DNA of 64,000 nt, taken from the NCBI RefSeq assembly GCF_006088715.1, contig NZ_CP030771.1, positions 4,030,001 through 4,094,000 of the forward strand, read 5' to 3'. A program made the position numbers and the translations under genes. The DNA comes from Streptomyces sp. YIM 121038. GTDB taxonomy: Bacteria > Actinomycetota > Actinomycetes > Streptomycetales > Streptomycetaceae. The notes under the pieces are model-generated. The model was given only the letters and a program-made list of their open reading frames with translations, did no database searches and was not told the DNA's origin. Shown here piece after piece: positions 37,164 to 45,042 of the stretch (the stretch's first letter is position 1; each line of letters starts with the position of its first letter).

Positions 37164-38651
37164 GTGCCCGCACCGCACCGCTCCCCCGCCCCGCCCCCGC
37201 GCCGACCCCACCCGCCGCGGCCGCCGCGCCCCCCGGCCCGACCGGCGGCCCGGCGGACGCGGCGGCCGCGCTGGGCGATGCGGATCGCGACGGCGCTGTC
37301 CGTCACGGTGCTGGGCGCCGCCGGGATCGGGCATTCCGTGGTGTCCAGCCTGGACACCGGCATCAGGCGCGTCGACGCCTTCAAGGACATGAAGAACCGG
37401 CCCGAGGGCAGCCACGGCACGAACGTGCTGCTCGTCGGCACGGACGGGCGCGACCGGATCAGCCGCGCGGAGAAGAGGAAGTACCGGCTCGGCGGCGCCC
37501 CCTGCCACTGCACGGACACGATCATGATCGTGCACATCTCGGAGGACCGGGAGCGCGCCAGCGTGGTGAGCCTGCCCCGGGACTCGTACGCGGAGCTGCC
37601 GCCGCACGTCGACCAGAACTCGCGCAAGCACCACAGGTCGCACCCCGTGAAGATCAACGCGGCGTACGCGGAGGGCGGCCCCAACCTCACGGTCCGCACG
37701 GTCGAGCGCATGACGAAGGTGAAGATCGACCACTATCTGGAGGTCGACTTCACCAGCTTCATGAAGACCGTCGACGTCGTCGGCGGCGTGGAGATCTGCA
37801 CCGCGATCCCCCTGAAGGACTCCTACACGGGCCTCGACCTGTCCGTCGGTACGCACCAGCTCAGCGGGGGCCAGGCGCTGCAGTACGTCCGCTCGCGGCA
37901 CATCGACGGGGCCGCCGACCTCGGGCGGATGCAGCGCCAGCAGCGGTTCCTCGCGGCGCTCATCGCGAAGGCCACGAGCAGCGGCGTGCTGTTGAATCCG
38001 GTCAAGTTCCGCGACGTCTCGAAGACGCTGCTCGGCTCGGTGCGGGCCGACGACGGCTTCGGTACGACGGACATGCTGGCGCTCGGCCGGGCCATGCGGA
38101 ACTTCTCGCCCTCGTCGTCGGAGTTCACGACCGTGCCGCTGGCGCCCAAGGGGCAGCTGATCCCCGGTGTCGGGTCGACGCTGAAGTGGGACCCGCAGAA
38201 GTCCGCGAAGCTGTTCCAGGCGCTGCGCGACGACAAGCCGCTGGCTCCGCACCGGGAGCGGCGGAAGGCGGCGCTCGTGCCGGTCTCCCCCGGGCAGATC
38301 CGGGTGCAGGTCGACAACGGCACGCGGACGTCCGGGCTCGGGCGGCGGGTGGACTCGGCGCTGCGCAAGTCCGGCTTCCGCACCTCCGGGGTGCCCGGCT
38401 CCGTCCCCCTCGCCCCCGGCGCCGGGCCCCTCGCCCGCACGGTCGTCGCCTACGACCCGCGCTGGGACCGCTCCGCGAAGTCCCTGGCCACCGCGTTGCC
38501 CGGCTGCGAGATGCGGCGGGTGAACGGGCAGGGGCCGACGCTGAAGGTGCTGGCCGGGGCGGATTTCCGCGGGGTCCGCGCGGTCCGGGCGGAGGACGCC
38601 CACCAGGGCGAGTTCGGCGCCATCACCGGCGACCAGGTGATCTGCCCCTGA
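37164..38651 (+). CDS. LCP family protein 4, with LytR_C domain
   Basis: About 495 residues. A Pro/Arg-rich N-terminus, one membrane segment (RIATALSVTVLGAAGIGHSV), then an LCP domain with VLLVGTDGRDR, DTIMIVHISEDRERASVVSL and MTKVKIDHYLEVDF. A C-terminal LytR_C domain starts at IRVQVDNGTRTSGLG. GTG 37164 lies about 10 bases after GGAGGT; the open frame upstream has a likely -10 (TACGGT near 37112), which argues against an earlier start. It is divergent from the glycosyltransferase gene. Confidence 0.9.
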   Translation: MPAPHRSPAPPPRRPHPPRPPRPPARPAARRTRRPRWAMRIATALSVTVLGAAGIGHSVVSSLDTGIRRVDAFKDMKNRPEGSHGTNVLLVGTDGRDRISRAEKRKYRLGGAPCHCTDTIMIVHISEDRERASVVSLPRDSYAELPPHVDQNSRKHHRSHPVKINAAYAEGGPNLTVRTVERMTKVKIDHYLEVDFTSFMKTVDVVGGVEICTAIPLKDSYTGLDLSVGTHQLSGGQALQYVRSRHIDGAADLGRMQRQQRFLAALIAKATSSGVLLNPVKFRDVSKTLLGSVRADDGFGTTDMLALGRAMRNFSPSSSEFTTVPLAPKGQLIPGVGSTLKWDPQKSAKLFQALRDDKPLAPHRERRKAALVPVSPGQIRVQVDNGTRTSGLGRRVDSALRKSGFRTSGVPGSVPLAPGAGPLARTVVAYDPRWDRSAKSLATALPGCEMRRVNGQGPTLKVLAGADFRGVRAVRAEDAHQGEFGAITGDQVICP

Positions 38652-38730
38652 CCCCGGGGACCTCCGGTCCGCTGGGGCCTCACGGATGCCGCGCCCCCAC
38701 CGGCCCCGTGGGACGCGACGCGCGGGCGCT

Positions 38731-38889
38731 CCGCGTCGGGGCCGGGCCTCGCGCAGCCGGGGAGGGACGGGTGGGCGGGTGGGAGAACCGCCGCGGTAGC
38801 GGCGGAAACGGGGACGGCGCCACGCGCAGGCGCACCGCGTCGGGGCCCGGCCTCGCGCAGCCGGGGAGGGACGGGTGGGCGGGTGGGAG
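38731..38889. repeat. 55-bp direct repeat between LCP4 and the thioesterase gene
   Basis: 38731-38785 and 38835-38889 are identical apart from one base and share CTCGCGCAGCCGGGGAGGGA and GGGTGGGCGGGTGGGAG. The period is 104 bp. The 269-bp gap holds nothing else recognisable. Confidence 0.85.
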
Positions 38890-38920
38890 GAAGCCCCGGC
38901 GGGGAAGGCGGGGCCGGGGC

Positions 38921-39469
38921 TCAGTCCTCGTAGCCCTCCCGGGCCCGGGCTTCGCGGAGGTCCTTGATGGCCCGACGCCGGGCCAGCCGGTGGGTGCGGC
39001 GGATCTGCGCCTCCTGGTAGCGCCGCCGGTCCCGGTCGGTCTCGGGCTCGACCGGCGGCACGAGCCGCGGCTTGCCGTCGGCGTCGACCGCGGCGAAGAC
39101 CAGGTACGCGGAGCCCACCTGCTGCGCGGGCGTCGACTCGTTCCAGCGCTCGGCGAGCACCCGTACGCCGACCTCCATGGAGGTGCGCCCGGTCCAGTTG
39201 ACCTGGGCTTTCACATGGACGAGGTCGCCGACGCGCACGGGCGAGAGGAAGGCCATCTCGTCCATGGAGGCGGTCACCGCGGGCCCGCCGGAGTGGCGCC
39301 CGGCGACGGCGCCCGCCGCGTCGTCCACGAGCTTCATGATCACGCCACCGTGCACCGTGCCGAGGAGGTTGGTGTCGGCGTGGGTCATGATGTGGCTGAG
39401 GGTGGTGCGGGACACCGAGGTCGGCTTGCCCGGAATCTCCGGCTCCGGAGCAGTGGCCTGATCTGTCAT
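38921..39469 (-). CDS. acyl-CoA thioesterase, hotdog fold
   Basis: Cytoplasmic hydrolase of acyl-CoA esters, 182 residues. The single hotdog domain (about 20-150) has the conserved NLLGTVHGGVIMKLVDDAAG, with the helix Asp/Asn region expected to activate water, and SMDEMAFLSPVRVGDLVHV. A charged Arg-rich C-terminal tail follows. ATG 39469 follows TAGGGT by seven bases, so the transcript may be leaderless, although GGAGGG within that gap could also serve as a ribosome site. The physiological acyl-CoA is unknown. Confidence 0.9.
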   Translation of the reverse strand: MTDQATAPEPEIPGKPTSVSRTTLSHIMTHADTNLLGTVHGGVIMKLVDDAAGAVAGRHSGGPAVTASMDEMAFLSPVRVGDLVHVKAQVNWTGRTSMEVGVRVLAERWNESTPAQQVGSAYLVFAAVDADGKPRLVPPVEPETDRDRRRYQEAQIRRTHRLARRRAIKDLREARAREGYED

Positions 39470-39553
39470 GCCCTCCACCCTATGTCGCCGGGGGCATCGT
39501 GCCGGTTACGGGCGCATTGCCACAGCTCTGCAACAGGCGTGACCCGAAATCAC

Positions 39554-39574
39554 GCCCTCCCTGTAAGGGAGGGC
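39554..39574. promoter_or_regulatory. 21-bp inverted repeat between thioesterase and LCP5 genes
   Basis: GCCCTCCC and GGGAGGGC form perfect 8-bp arms around TGTAA. It sits about 25-45 bases before the LCP5 ATG, where a -35 region or operator would be, and between divergent genes. Confidence 0.4.
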
Positions 39575-39598
39575 TCGCGGCACTGCACACTAAGCCAC

Positions 39599-40936
39599 AT
39601 GAGCGATTGGCCAGACGCGCGGAACGGCAACAACGGGGACCGCCACGGGTACGGCAGCGGCAACGCACAGCCCGAGGGCGCCCGCGTGATGCGCCACGTC
39701 CAGCGGCCCGACGGAGTCCCGCGCCAGCCCTCGTACGACGACAACGTGTACGACGACCTGTACCGCGACCAGCGGGCCCAGCCCGGGCAGCAGCACGGCC
39801 AGCAGCACGCCCAGGGCCCCGGCGGCCCGGAGGGCTACGACAGCGGCTACAACACCGGCCAGGTGTACGGCTCGCCCGGCGGGCCCCGCCGCGGCCAGGC
39901 GCCCGGCGGCCCGCAGGGACCGGGCGGCCCGCCCGCCCCGCCGCGCCCGAAGCCCCCGGTGAACTGGAAGAAGCGGATCACCTGGGGCCTGGTGACGTTC
40001 CTCGCGCTGCTGATCGTGGTCTCCGTGAGCACGTACTTCTGGGCGGACTCCAAGCTCAAGCGCGAGGTCGACCTGTCGAAGGTGATCGAGCGGCCCGCGG
40101 GCGGCAAGGGCACGAACTACCTGATCGTCGGCTCGGACAGCCGCGCGGGCATGTCCGACGAGGAGAAGAAGAAGCTCCACACCGGCTCGGCCGAGGGCAA
40201 GCGGACCGACTCGATGATGATCCTGCACGTCGCGGACGACGGCGGGAACACGATGGTCTCGCTGCCGCGCGACTCGAACGTCACGATCCCGTCCTTCAAG
40301 GGAGCCGAGTCCGGCAAGCTCTACCCGGCCACGGGCCGCCAGACGAAGCTGAACGCCGCGTACGCCGAGGACGGCCCCGAGCTGCTCGTCCGGACCGTCG
40401 AGGCCAACACGGGCCTGCGCATCGACCACTACGCGGAGATCGGCTTCGGCGGCTTCGCGAAGATCGTGGACTCGGTCGGCGGCGTCGAGATGAACATCCC
40501 CAAGGACTTCAAGGACAAGTGGTCGGGCGCCGACTTCAAGAAGGGCAAGCAGAAGCTGAGCGGCCAGGAGGCGCTCGCCTTCGTCCGCACCCGGCACGCC
40601 TTCGGCAGCGACCTGGAGCGTACGAAGAACCAGCAGAAGTTCCTCTCGGCCCTCGCCCACCAGGTGGCGACGCCCGGCACCGTCATGAATCCGTTCAAGC
40701 TCTACCCCACGATGGGCGCGGGCCTGGACACGCTGATCGTCGACAAGGACATGGGCCTGTTCGACGTGGCGTCGATGTTCTGGGCGATGAAGGGCGTCAC
40801 GGGCGGCGACGGCAAGTCCATGAACATGCCGATCTCGGGCTCGGTCGGCAGCAACCTCGTCTGGGACAAGGCGAAGGTCAAGCAGCTCGTCGAGCAGCTC
40901 AACAACGACGAGACGGTGACCGTGTCGGACAACTGA
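39599..40936 (+). CDS. LCP family protein 5
   Basis: 445 residues. A long Gly/Gln/Pro-rich cytoplasmic region (to about 118) precedes one membrane segment (LVTFLALLIVVSVSTYFWA). The LCP domain (about 155-400) carries YLIVGSDSRAGMS, TDSMMILHVADDGGNTMVSL and LRIDHYAEIGFGGFAKIVD. It has no LytR_C domain and ends soon after the LCP core. No ribosome site precedes ATG 39599, so the start may be leaderless. A strong terminator follows. Confidence 0.92.
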   Translation: MSDWPDARNGNNGDRHGYGSGNAQPEGARVMRHVQRPDGVPRQPSYDDNVYDDLYRDQRAQPGQQHGQQHAQGPGGPEGYDSGYNTGQVYGSPGGPRRGQAPGGPQGPGGPPAPPRPKPPVNWKKRITWGLVTFLALLIVVSVSTYFWADSKLKREVDLSKVIERPAGGKGTNYLIVGSDSRAGMSDEEKKKLHTGSAEGKRTDSMMILHVADDGGNTMVSLPRDSNVTIPSFKGAESGKLYPATGRQTKLNAAYAEDGPELLVRTVEANTGLRIDHYAEIGFGGFAKIVDSVGGVEMNIPKDFKDKWSGADFKKGKQKLSGQEALAFVRTRHAFGSDLERTKNQQKFLSALAHQVATPGTVMNPFKLYPTMGAGLDTLIVDKDMGLFDVASMFWAMKGVTGGDGKSMNMPISGSVGSNLVWDKAKVKQLVEQLNNDETVTVSDN

Positions 40937-40952
40937 CCGGACACCCGAAGCC

Positions 40953-40987
40953 CGCGGGCCCCGCCGTCACCGACGGCGGGGCCCGCG
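40953..40987 (+). terminator. hairpin after LCP5
   Basis: A perfect 16-bp stem CGCGGGCCCCGCCGTC with a 3-nt loop (40969-40971). It has no U-tract, as is usual for Streptomyces terminators. Confidence 0.6.
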
Positions 40988-41097
40988 GCGTTCCGGCGGC
41001 GGCATACCCCGAACGCTCCGCCCGCCGCGAAGCCGCGGGCTCGCCGTGCGACGGTGGTGGACCAGCGAGAAAGTGCCCACCGGACCGCGGAGCTGCC

Positions 41098-42219
41098 ATG
41101 GCGGACCTGCAGGACGAATTCGACACCACCGCAGAGGCCGGAGAGCTCGACCGGCTGCCGGACGCCGTACCGGGCGCCGGGGCGGCCGAGCCCGAGCCCG
41201 GCGCGCGCCTAGACGACGCCGACGGGCGGGCCCGTGCCCTGCTGGCCGCCCATCCCGTCGCCGACGGCTACAGCGGCCTGCCGTGGGCGCTGCGCGGCCT
41301 TCCGTACTGCGACCTGGAGCCCGGCGACAGCTGTTTGGAGACCGATGTGCCAAGGCTGAGAGCGGGTGCGGTCGGCGCGCAGTTCTGGTCGCTGCACGTG
41401 CCCGAGGACCTCGCCGGTGACCGTGCGGTGAGCGCGACCCTCGAACAGCTCGACCTGGTGCGCCACGTCGTCACCCGCTACGGCGACGACCTGCGGCTCG
41501 CCCGGGACGCCTCCGAGGCCGCCGACGCCCGCAACCACGGCCGCGTCGCCACCGTCGTCGGCCCGGCGAGCGCCCGCGCCATCGGCGACTCGCTGGGCGC
41601 GCTGCGCTCGCTGCACGCGCTCGGCCTGAGCGTCCTCACGCTCGCCGGTACGTCGTGGGCGGGCGGGGACGGGCTGAGCGCCTTCGGCGAGGAGGTCGTA
41701 CGGGAGATGAACCGGCTCGGCGTCCTCGCCGATCTGTCCGGGGCGCCCGAGGAGACCGCGCGCCGGGTGCTCTCGGTGTCCAGGGCGCCGGTCCTGTTCA
41801 CCCGGTCCGGGGCGCGGGCGCTGTGCGAGCACCCCGCGAACCTCGGTGACGACCTGCTCGCCGCCGTGGGCGCGGCGAAGGGCCTGTGCCTGGTGCCGTT
41901 CGCGACCGAGCAGACGGGGACCTCGGTACGGGACGTCGTGAGCCATCTGGAGCACGTGCGCCGGATCGCGGGGCCGGAGTGCGTGGGGATCGCGGGCACG
42001 TACGACACCACGGCCGCGCACCCCGAGGAGCTCGACGACGCCTCGCGCTTCCCCCGGCTCGTCACCGAGCTGCTCGGGCAGGGCTGGAGCGATGCCGAGA
42101 TCGGGGCGCTCACCTGGGGCAACGTCCAACGGGCGCTGCGCGGGGCGGACTTCACGGCCCGGGCGGCGCGGGAGCGCAGGGAGGCGTCGACGGCGACGAT
42201 CGGCCGGCTCGACGGCTAG
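41098..42219 (+). CDS. M19 membrane-dipeptidase homologue lacking all zinc ligands
   Basis: 373 residues with the overall M19 (renal dipeptidase) fold, but every metal ligand is replaced when set against the intact paralogue at 46107-47303. [12 protein letters not shown] becomes ADGYSGLPWALR (His to Tyr58, Asp to Gly60). The bridging Glu of MGAEGGHS is lost in VGPASARA. DLSH becomes DLSG, FSHSS becomes FTRSG, and GIGGDYDG becomes GIAGTYDT. Structural segments such as REMNRLGVLADLS are kept. It is therefore unlikely to hydrolyse dipeptides and may be regulatory or ligand-binding. The start has CGGAG six bases upstream. Confidence 0.88.
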   Translation: MADLQDEFDTTAEAGELDRLPDAVPGAGAAEPEPGARLDDADGRARALLAAHPVADGYSGLPWALRGLPYCDLEPGDSCLETDVPRLRAGAVGAQFWSLHVPEDLAGDRAVSATLEQLDLVRHVVTRYGDDLRLARDASEAADARNHGRVATVVGPASARAIGDSLGALRSLHALGLSVLTLAGTSWAGGDGLSAFGEEVVREMNRLGVLADLSGAPEETARRVLSVSRAPVLFTRSGARALCEHPANLGDDLLAAVGAAKGLCLVPFATEQTGTSVRDVVSHLEHVRRIAGPECVGIAGTYDTTAAHPEELDDASRFPRLVTELLGQGWSDAEIGALTWGNVQRALRGADFTARAARERREASTATIGRLDG

Positions 42220-42240
42220 CCGGGCGGCGCCGGGCCCGGG

Positions 42241-43566
42241 TCAGGCCACCGGCCTGCCCATGGCGCGGTACGTCCAGCCTCCGGCGCGCCAGCGCTCCGG
42301 GTCGAGCGCGTTGCGCCCGTCCAGCAGGACGCGGTGTCCGGCGACGGCCCCGAGCGCCTCGGGGTCGAGGTCGCGGAACTCCCGCCACTCCGTGAGGTGC
42401 AGGACGACGTCGGCGCCCCGGACCGCCTCCTCGGCGGAGGCGGCGTACCCGAGGGTCGGGAAGAGGCGGCGGGCGTTGTCCATGCCCTTGGGGTCGTAGA
42501 CGGTGACCTGGCCGCCCTGGAGGTGGATCTGCCCGGCGACGTTCAGGGCGGGCGAGTCGCGCACGTCGTCCGAGTCGGGCTTGAAGGTGGCGCCGAGGAC
42601 GGCCACCCGCTTGCCGAGGAAGGAGCCGCCGCCGACGGCCTCGCGGGCCAGCTCCACCATGTGTCCGCGGCGGCGCATGTTGATGGAGTCGACCTCGCGC
42701 AGGAAGGTGAGGGCCTGGTCGGCGCCCAGCTCGCCGGCGCGCGCCATGAACGCGCGGATGTCCTTGGGCAGACAGCCGCCGCCGAAGCCGATCCCGGCGC
42801 GCAGGAACTTGGCGCCGATGCGGTCGTCGTACCCGAGGGCCTCGGCCAGCTTCACCACGTCGCCGCCCGCGGCCTCGCACACCTCGGCCATGGCGTTGAT
42901 GAAGGAGATCTTCGTGGCGAGGAAGGAGTTCGCCGCCGTCTTCACGAGTTCGGCCGTGGGGAAGTCCGTCACGACGAAGGGGGTGCCCTCGGCGACGGGC
43001 TTCGCGTAGACGTCGCGGAGCAGCTTCTCGGCCCGCTCGCTGTCCACGCCGACCACGATCCGGTCCGGGTGCAGCGTGTCGTCCACGGCGAAGCCCTCGC
43101 GCAGGAACTCCGGGTTCCACGCCAGCTCCGTGCCCTCGGGAAGGAGCCCGGACAGGCGCTGGGCCGAGCCGACCGGCACCGTCGACTTGCCGACGACCAG
43201 CGCGCCCGGCTTCAGGTGCGGGGCGAGGGAGGAGAAGGCGGCGTCGACGTAGCTCATGTCGCAGGCGTACTCGCCGTGCTTCTGCGGGGTGTTCACGCAG
43301 ACGAAGTGGACGTCGCCGAACTCCGCGGCCTCGGCGAAGTCCATCGTGAAGCGCAGCCGGCCGCTGGATCCCTCGATCCCGGCGACGTGGCGGCGCAGCA
43401 GCTCCTCCAGGCCGGGTTCGTACATGGGGACTTCGCCCCGCGTGAGCATCTCGATCTTCTCGGGCACGACGTCGAGCCCGAGGACCTCGAAGCCGAGCTC
43501 CGCCATGGCCGCGGCGTGCGTGGCGCCGAGGTAGCCGGTGCCGATCACGGTGATCTTCAGGGCCAT
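42241..43566 (-). CDS. UDP-glucose 6-dehydrogenase
   Basis: Oxidises UDP-glucose to UDP-glucuronate with two NAD+, supplying uronic acid for envelope glycans. It has 441 residues: N-terminal NAD domain with ITVIGTGYLGATHAAAMAE, the catalytic Cys in GFGGGCLPKDIRAF, and a C-terminal UDP-binding domain with LGATFKPDSDDVRDSPAL. ATG 43566 has GGAG seven bases upstream. It converges on the M19-like gene. GDP-mannose dehydrogenase is a related alternative, but the length and loops fit the UDP-glucose enzyme better. Confidence 0.92.
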   Translation of the reverse strand: MALKITVIGTGYLGATHAAAMAELGFEVLGLDVVPEKIEMLTRGEVPMYEPGLEELLRRHVAGIEGSSGRLRFTMDFAEAAEFGDVHFVCVNTPQKHGEYACDMSYVDAAFSSLAPHLKPGALVVGKSTVPVGSAQRLSGLLPEGTELAWNPEFLREGFAVDDTLHPDRIVVGVDSERAEKLLRDVYAKPVAEGTPFVVTDFPTAELVKTAANSFLATKISFINAMAEVCEAAGGDVVKLAEALGYDDRIGAKFLRAGIGFGGGCLPKDIRAFMARAGELGADQALTFLREVDSINMRRRGHMVELAREAVGGGSFLGKRVAVLGATFKPDSDDVRDSPALNVAGQIHLQGGQVTVYDPKGMDNARRLFPTLGYAASAEEAVRGADVVLHLTEWREFRDLDPEALGAVAGHRVLLDGRNALDPERWRAGGWTYRAMGRPVA

Positions 43567-43724
43567 GAAGTGCTCCAGAGGTGTACTGGCCGGGGTGCGC
43601 TGCCCGAGCATAGTCGGGGCGCGGTCAGGCGTGCCCAGGGCTCTCACCGGGCACGTTTCCCCCTGTCGTCAAGCTCACGTATCCGTGGCGCGGGCGGCAC
43701 CCTAAAATTCGAGTACCCATCGTG

Positions 43725-43758
43725 TTACTTAACGGTAATTAGCAAGGGTGACTAGCGT
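43725..43758 (+). promoter_or_regulatory. acyl-CoA dehydrogenase promoter with overlapping operator-like repeat
   Basis: TTAACG (43729-43734) and TAGCGT (43753-43758) are 18 bp apart. TTAC/GTAA arms (43725-43728 and 43735-43738) bracket the -35 in an unusually A/T-rich stretch, as a repressor site would. The regulator is not in the window. Confidence 0.4.
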
Positions 43759-43786
43759 CCACAGCGTCCTTGGAGCGTGAGAGACC

Positions 43787-44944
43787 TTGGCCGGATCGGC
43801 TGACTTCGACCTGTACCGCCCGTCCGATGAGCACGTCATGCTCCGCGACACGATCCGCTCGCTCGCCGAGTCGAAGATCGCGCCGTTCGCCGCCGCCGTG
43901 GACGAGGAGGCCCGCTTCCCGCAGGAGGCCCTGGACGCCCTGGTGGCCTCCGACCTGCACGCGGTGCACGTACCGGAGAGCTACGGCGGTGGCGGCGCCG
44001 ACGCGCTCGCCACGGTCATCGTGATCGAGGAGGTGGCCCGCGTCTGCGCGTCGTCCTCCCTCATCCCGGCCGTGAACAAGCTGGGTTCGCTGCCCGTGAT
44101 CCTCTCCGGCTCCGAGGAGCTGAAGAAGAAGTACATGACGCCGCTGGCCAAGGGCGAGGGCATGTTCTCGTACTGCCTCTCGGAGCCGGACGCCGGTTCG
44201 GACGCGGCGGGCATGAAGACGAAGGCCGTGCGCGACGGCGACTCCTACGTCCTGAACGGCGTGAAGCGCTGGATCACCAACGCGGGCGTCTCCGAGTACT
44301 ACACGGTCATGGCCGTCACCGACCCGGAGAAGCGCTCCAAGGGCATCAGCGCCTTCGTCGTGGAGAAGGGCGACGAGGGCGTCTCCTTCGGCGCCCCGGA
44401 GAAGAAGCTCGGCATCAAGGGCTCGCCGACCCGCGAGGTCTACCTCGACAACGTGCGCATCCCCGCCGACCGCATGATCGGCGAGGAGGGCACGGGCTTC
44501 GCCACGGCGATGAAGACGCTCGACCACACCCGCATCACGATCGCCGCCCAGGCCCTCGGCATCGCCCAGGGCGCCCTCGACTACGCCAAGGGCTACGTCC
44601 AGGAGCGCAAGCAGTTCGGCAAGCCGATCGCCGACTTCCAGGGCATCCAGTTCATGCTCGCCGACATGGCGATGAAGATCTCCGCCGCCCGCGCCCTGAC
44701 CTACCAGGCCGCGGCCGCCTCCGAGCGCGGCGACGCCGACCTCACCTACCTCGGCGCCGCGGCCAAGTGCTTCGCCTCCGACATCGCCATGGAGGTCACC
44801 ACGGACGCCGTCCAGCTCCTCGGCGGCTACGGCTACACCCGTGACTACCCGGTCGAGCGCATGATGCGCGACGCAAAGATCACGCAGATCTACGAGGGCA
44901 CGAACCAGGTCCAGCGGATCGTGATGGCCCGCAACCTGCCGTAG
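43787..44944 (+). CDS. acyl-CoA dehydrogenase
   Basis: FAD enzyme that introduces the first double bond in acyl-CoA beta-oxidation or branched-chain degradation. It has 385 residues. Signature FSYCLSEPDAGSDAAGMKT and the C-terminal QLLGGYGYTRDYPVERMMRD, with the catalytic Glu expected in QIYEGTNQVQR. The likely start is TTG 43787 (LAGSADFD...), with a weak ribosome site GTGAGAG. The mycobacterial counterpart (fadE25) also stands close to purE/purK. Confidence 0.95.
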   Translation: MAGSADFDLYRPSDEHVMLRDTIRSLAESKIAPFAAAVDEEARFPQEALDALVASDLHAVHVPESYGGGGADALATVIVIEEVARVCASSSLIPAVNKLGSLPVILSGSEELKKKYMTPLAKGEGMFSYCLSEPDAGSDAAGMKTKAVRDGDSYVLNGVKRWITNAGVSEYYTVMAVTDPEKRSKGISAFVVEKGDEGVSFGAPEKKLGIKGSPTREVYLDNVRIPADRMIGEEGTGFATAMKTLDHTRITIAAQALGIAQGALDYAKGYVQERKQFGKPIADFQGIQFMLADMAMKISAARALTYQAAAASERGDADLTYLGAAAKCFASDIAMEVTTDAVQLLGGYGYTRDYPVERMMRDAKITQIYEGTNQVQRIVMARNLP

Positions 44945-44955
44945 CCCGACCGGAC

Positions 44956-44988
44956 CGGCCCCTTCCCGCGCTCACGGGGAGGGGGCCG
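44956..44988. terminator. bidirectional terminator between convergent genes
   Basis: CGGCCCCTTCCC pairs with GGGGAGGGGGCCG with one bulge. It lies between the ends of the acyl-CoA dehydrogenase and hydrolase genes. Confidence 0.5.
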
Positions 44989-45042
44989 ATCCGTCGGCGG
45001 GGCAGGCGAGTCGGCGCCCTTCCGGCTCGGCTTCACGGTGCG

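Noticed and set aside
41098..42219. Calling the zinc-less M19 gene a pseudogene
   Set aside because: The frame is intact, codon use is normal, and several structural motifs are kept; loss is confined to the metal site, which points to a maintained pseudoenzyme.
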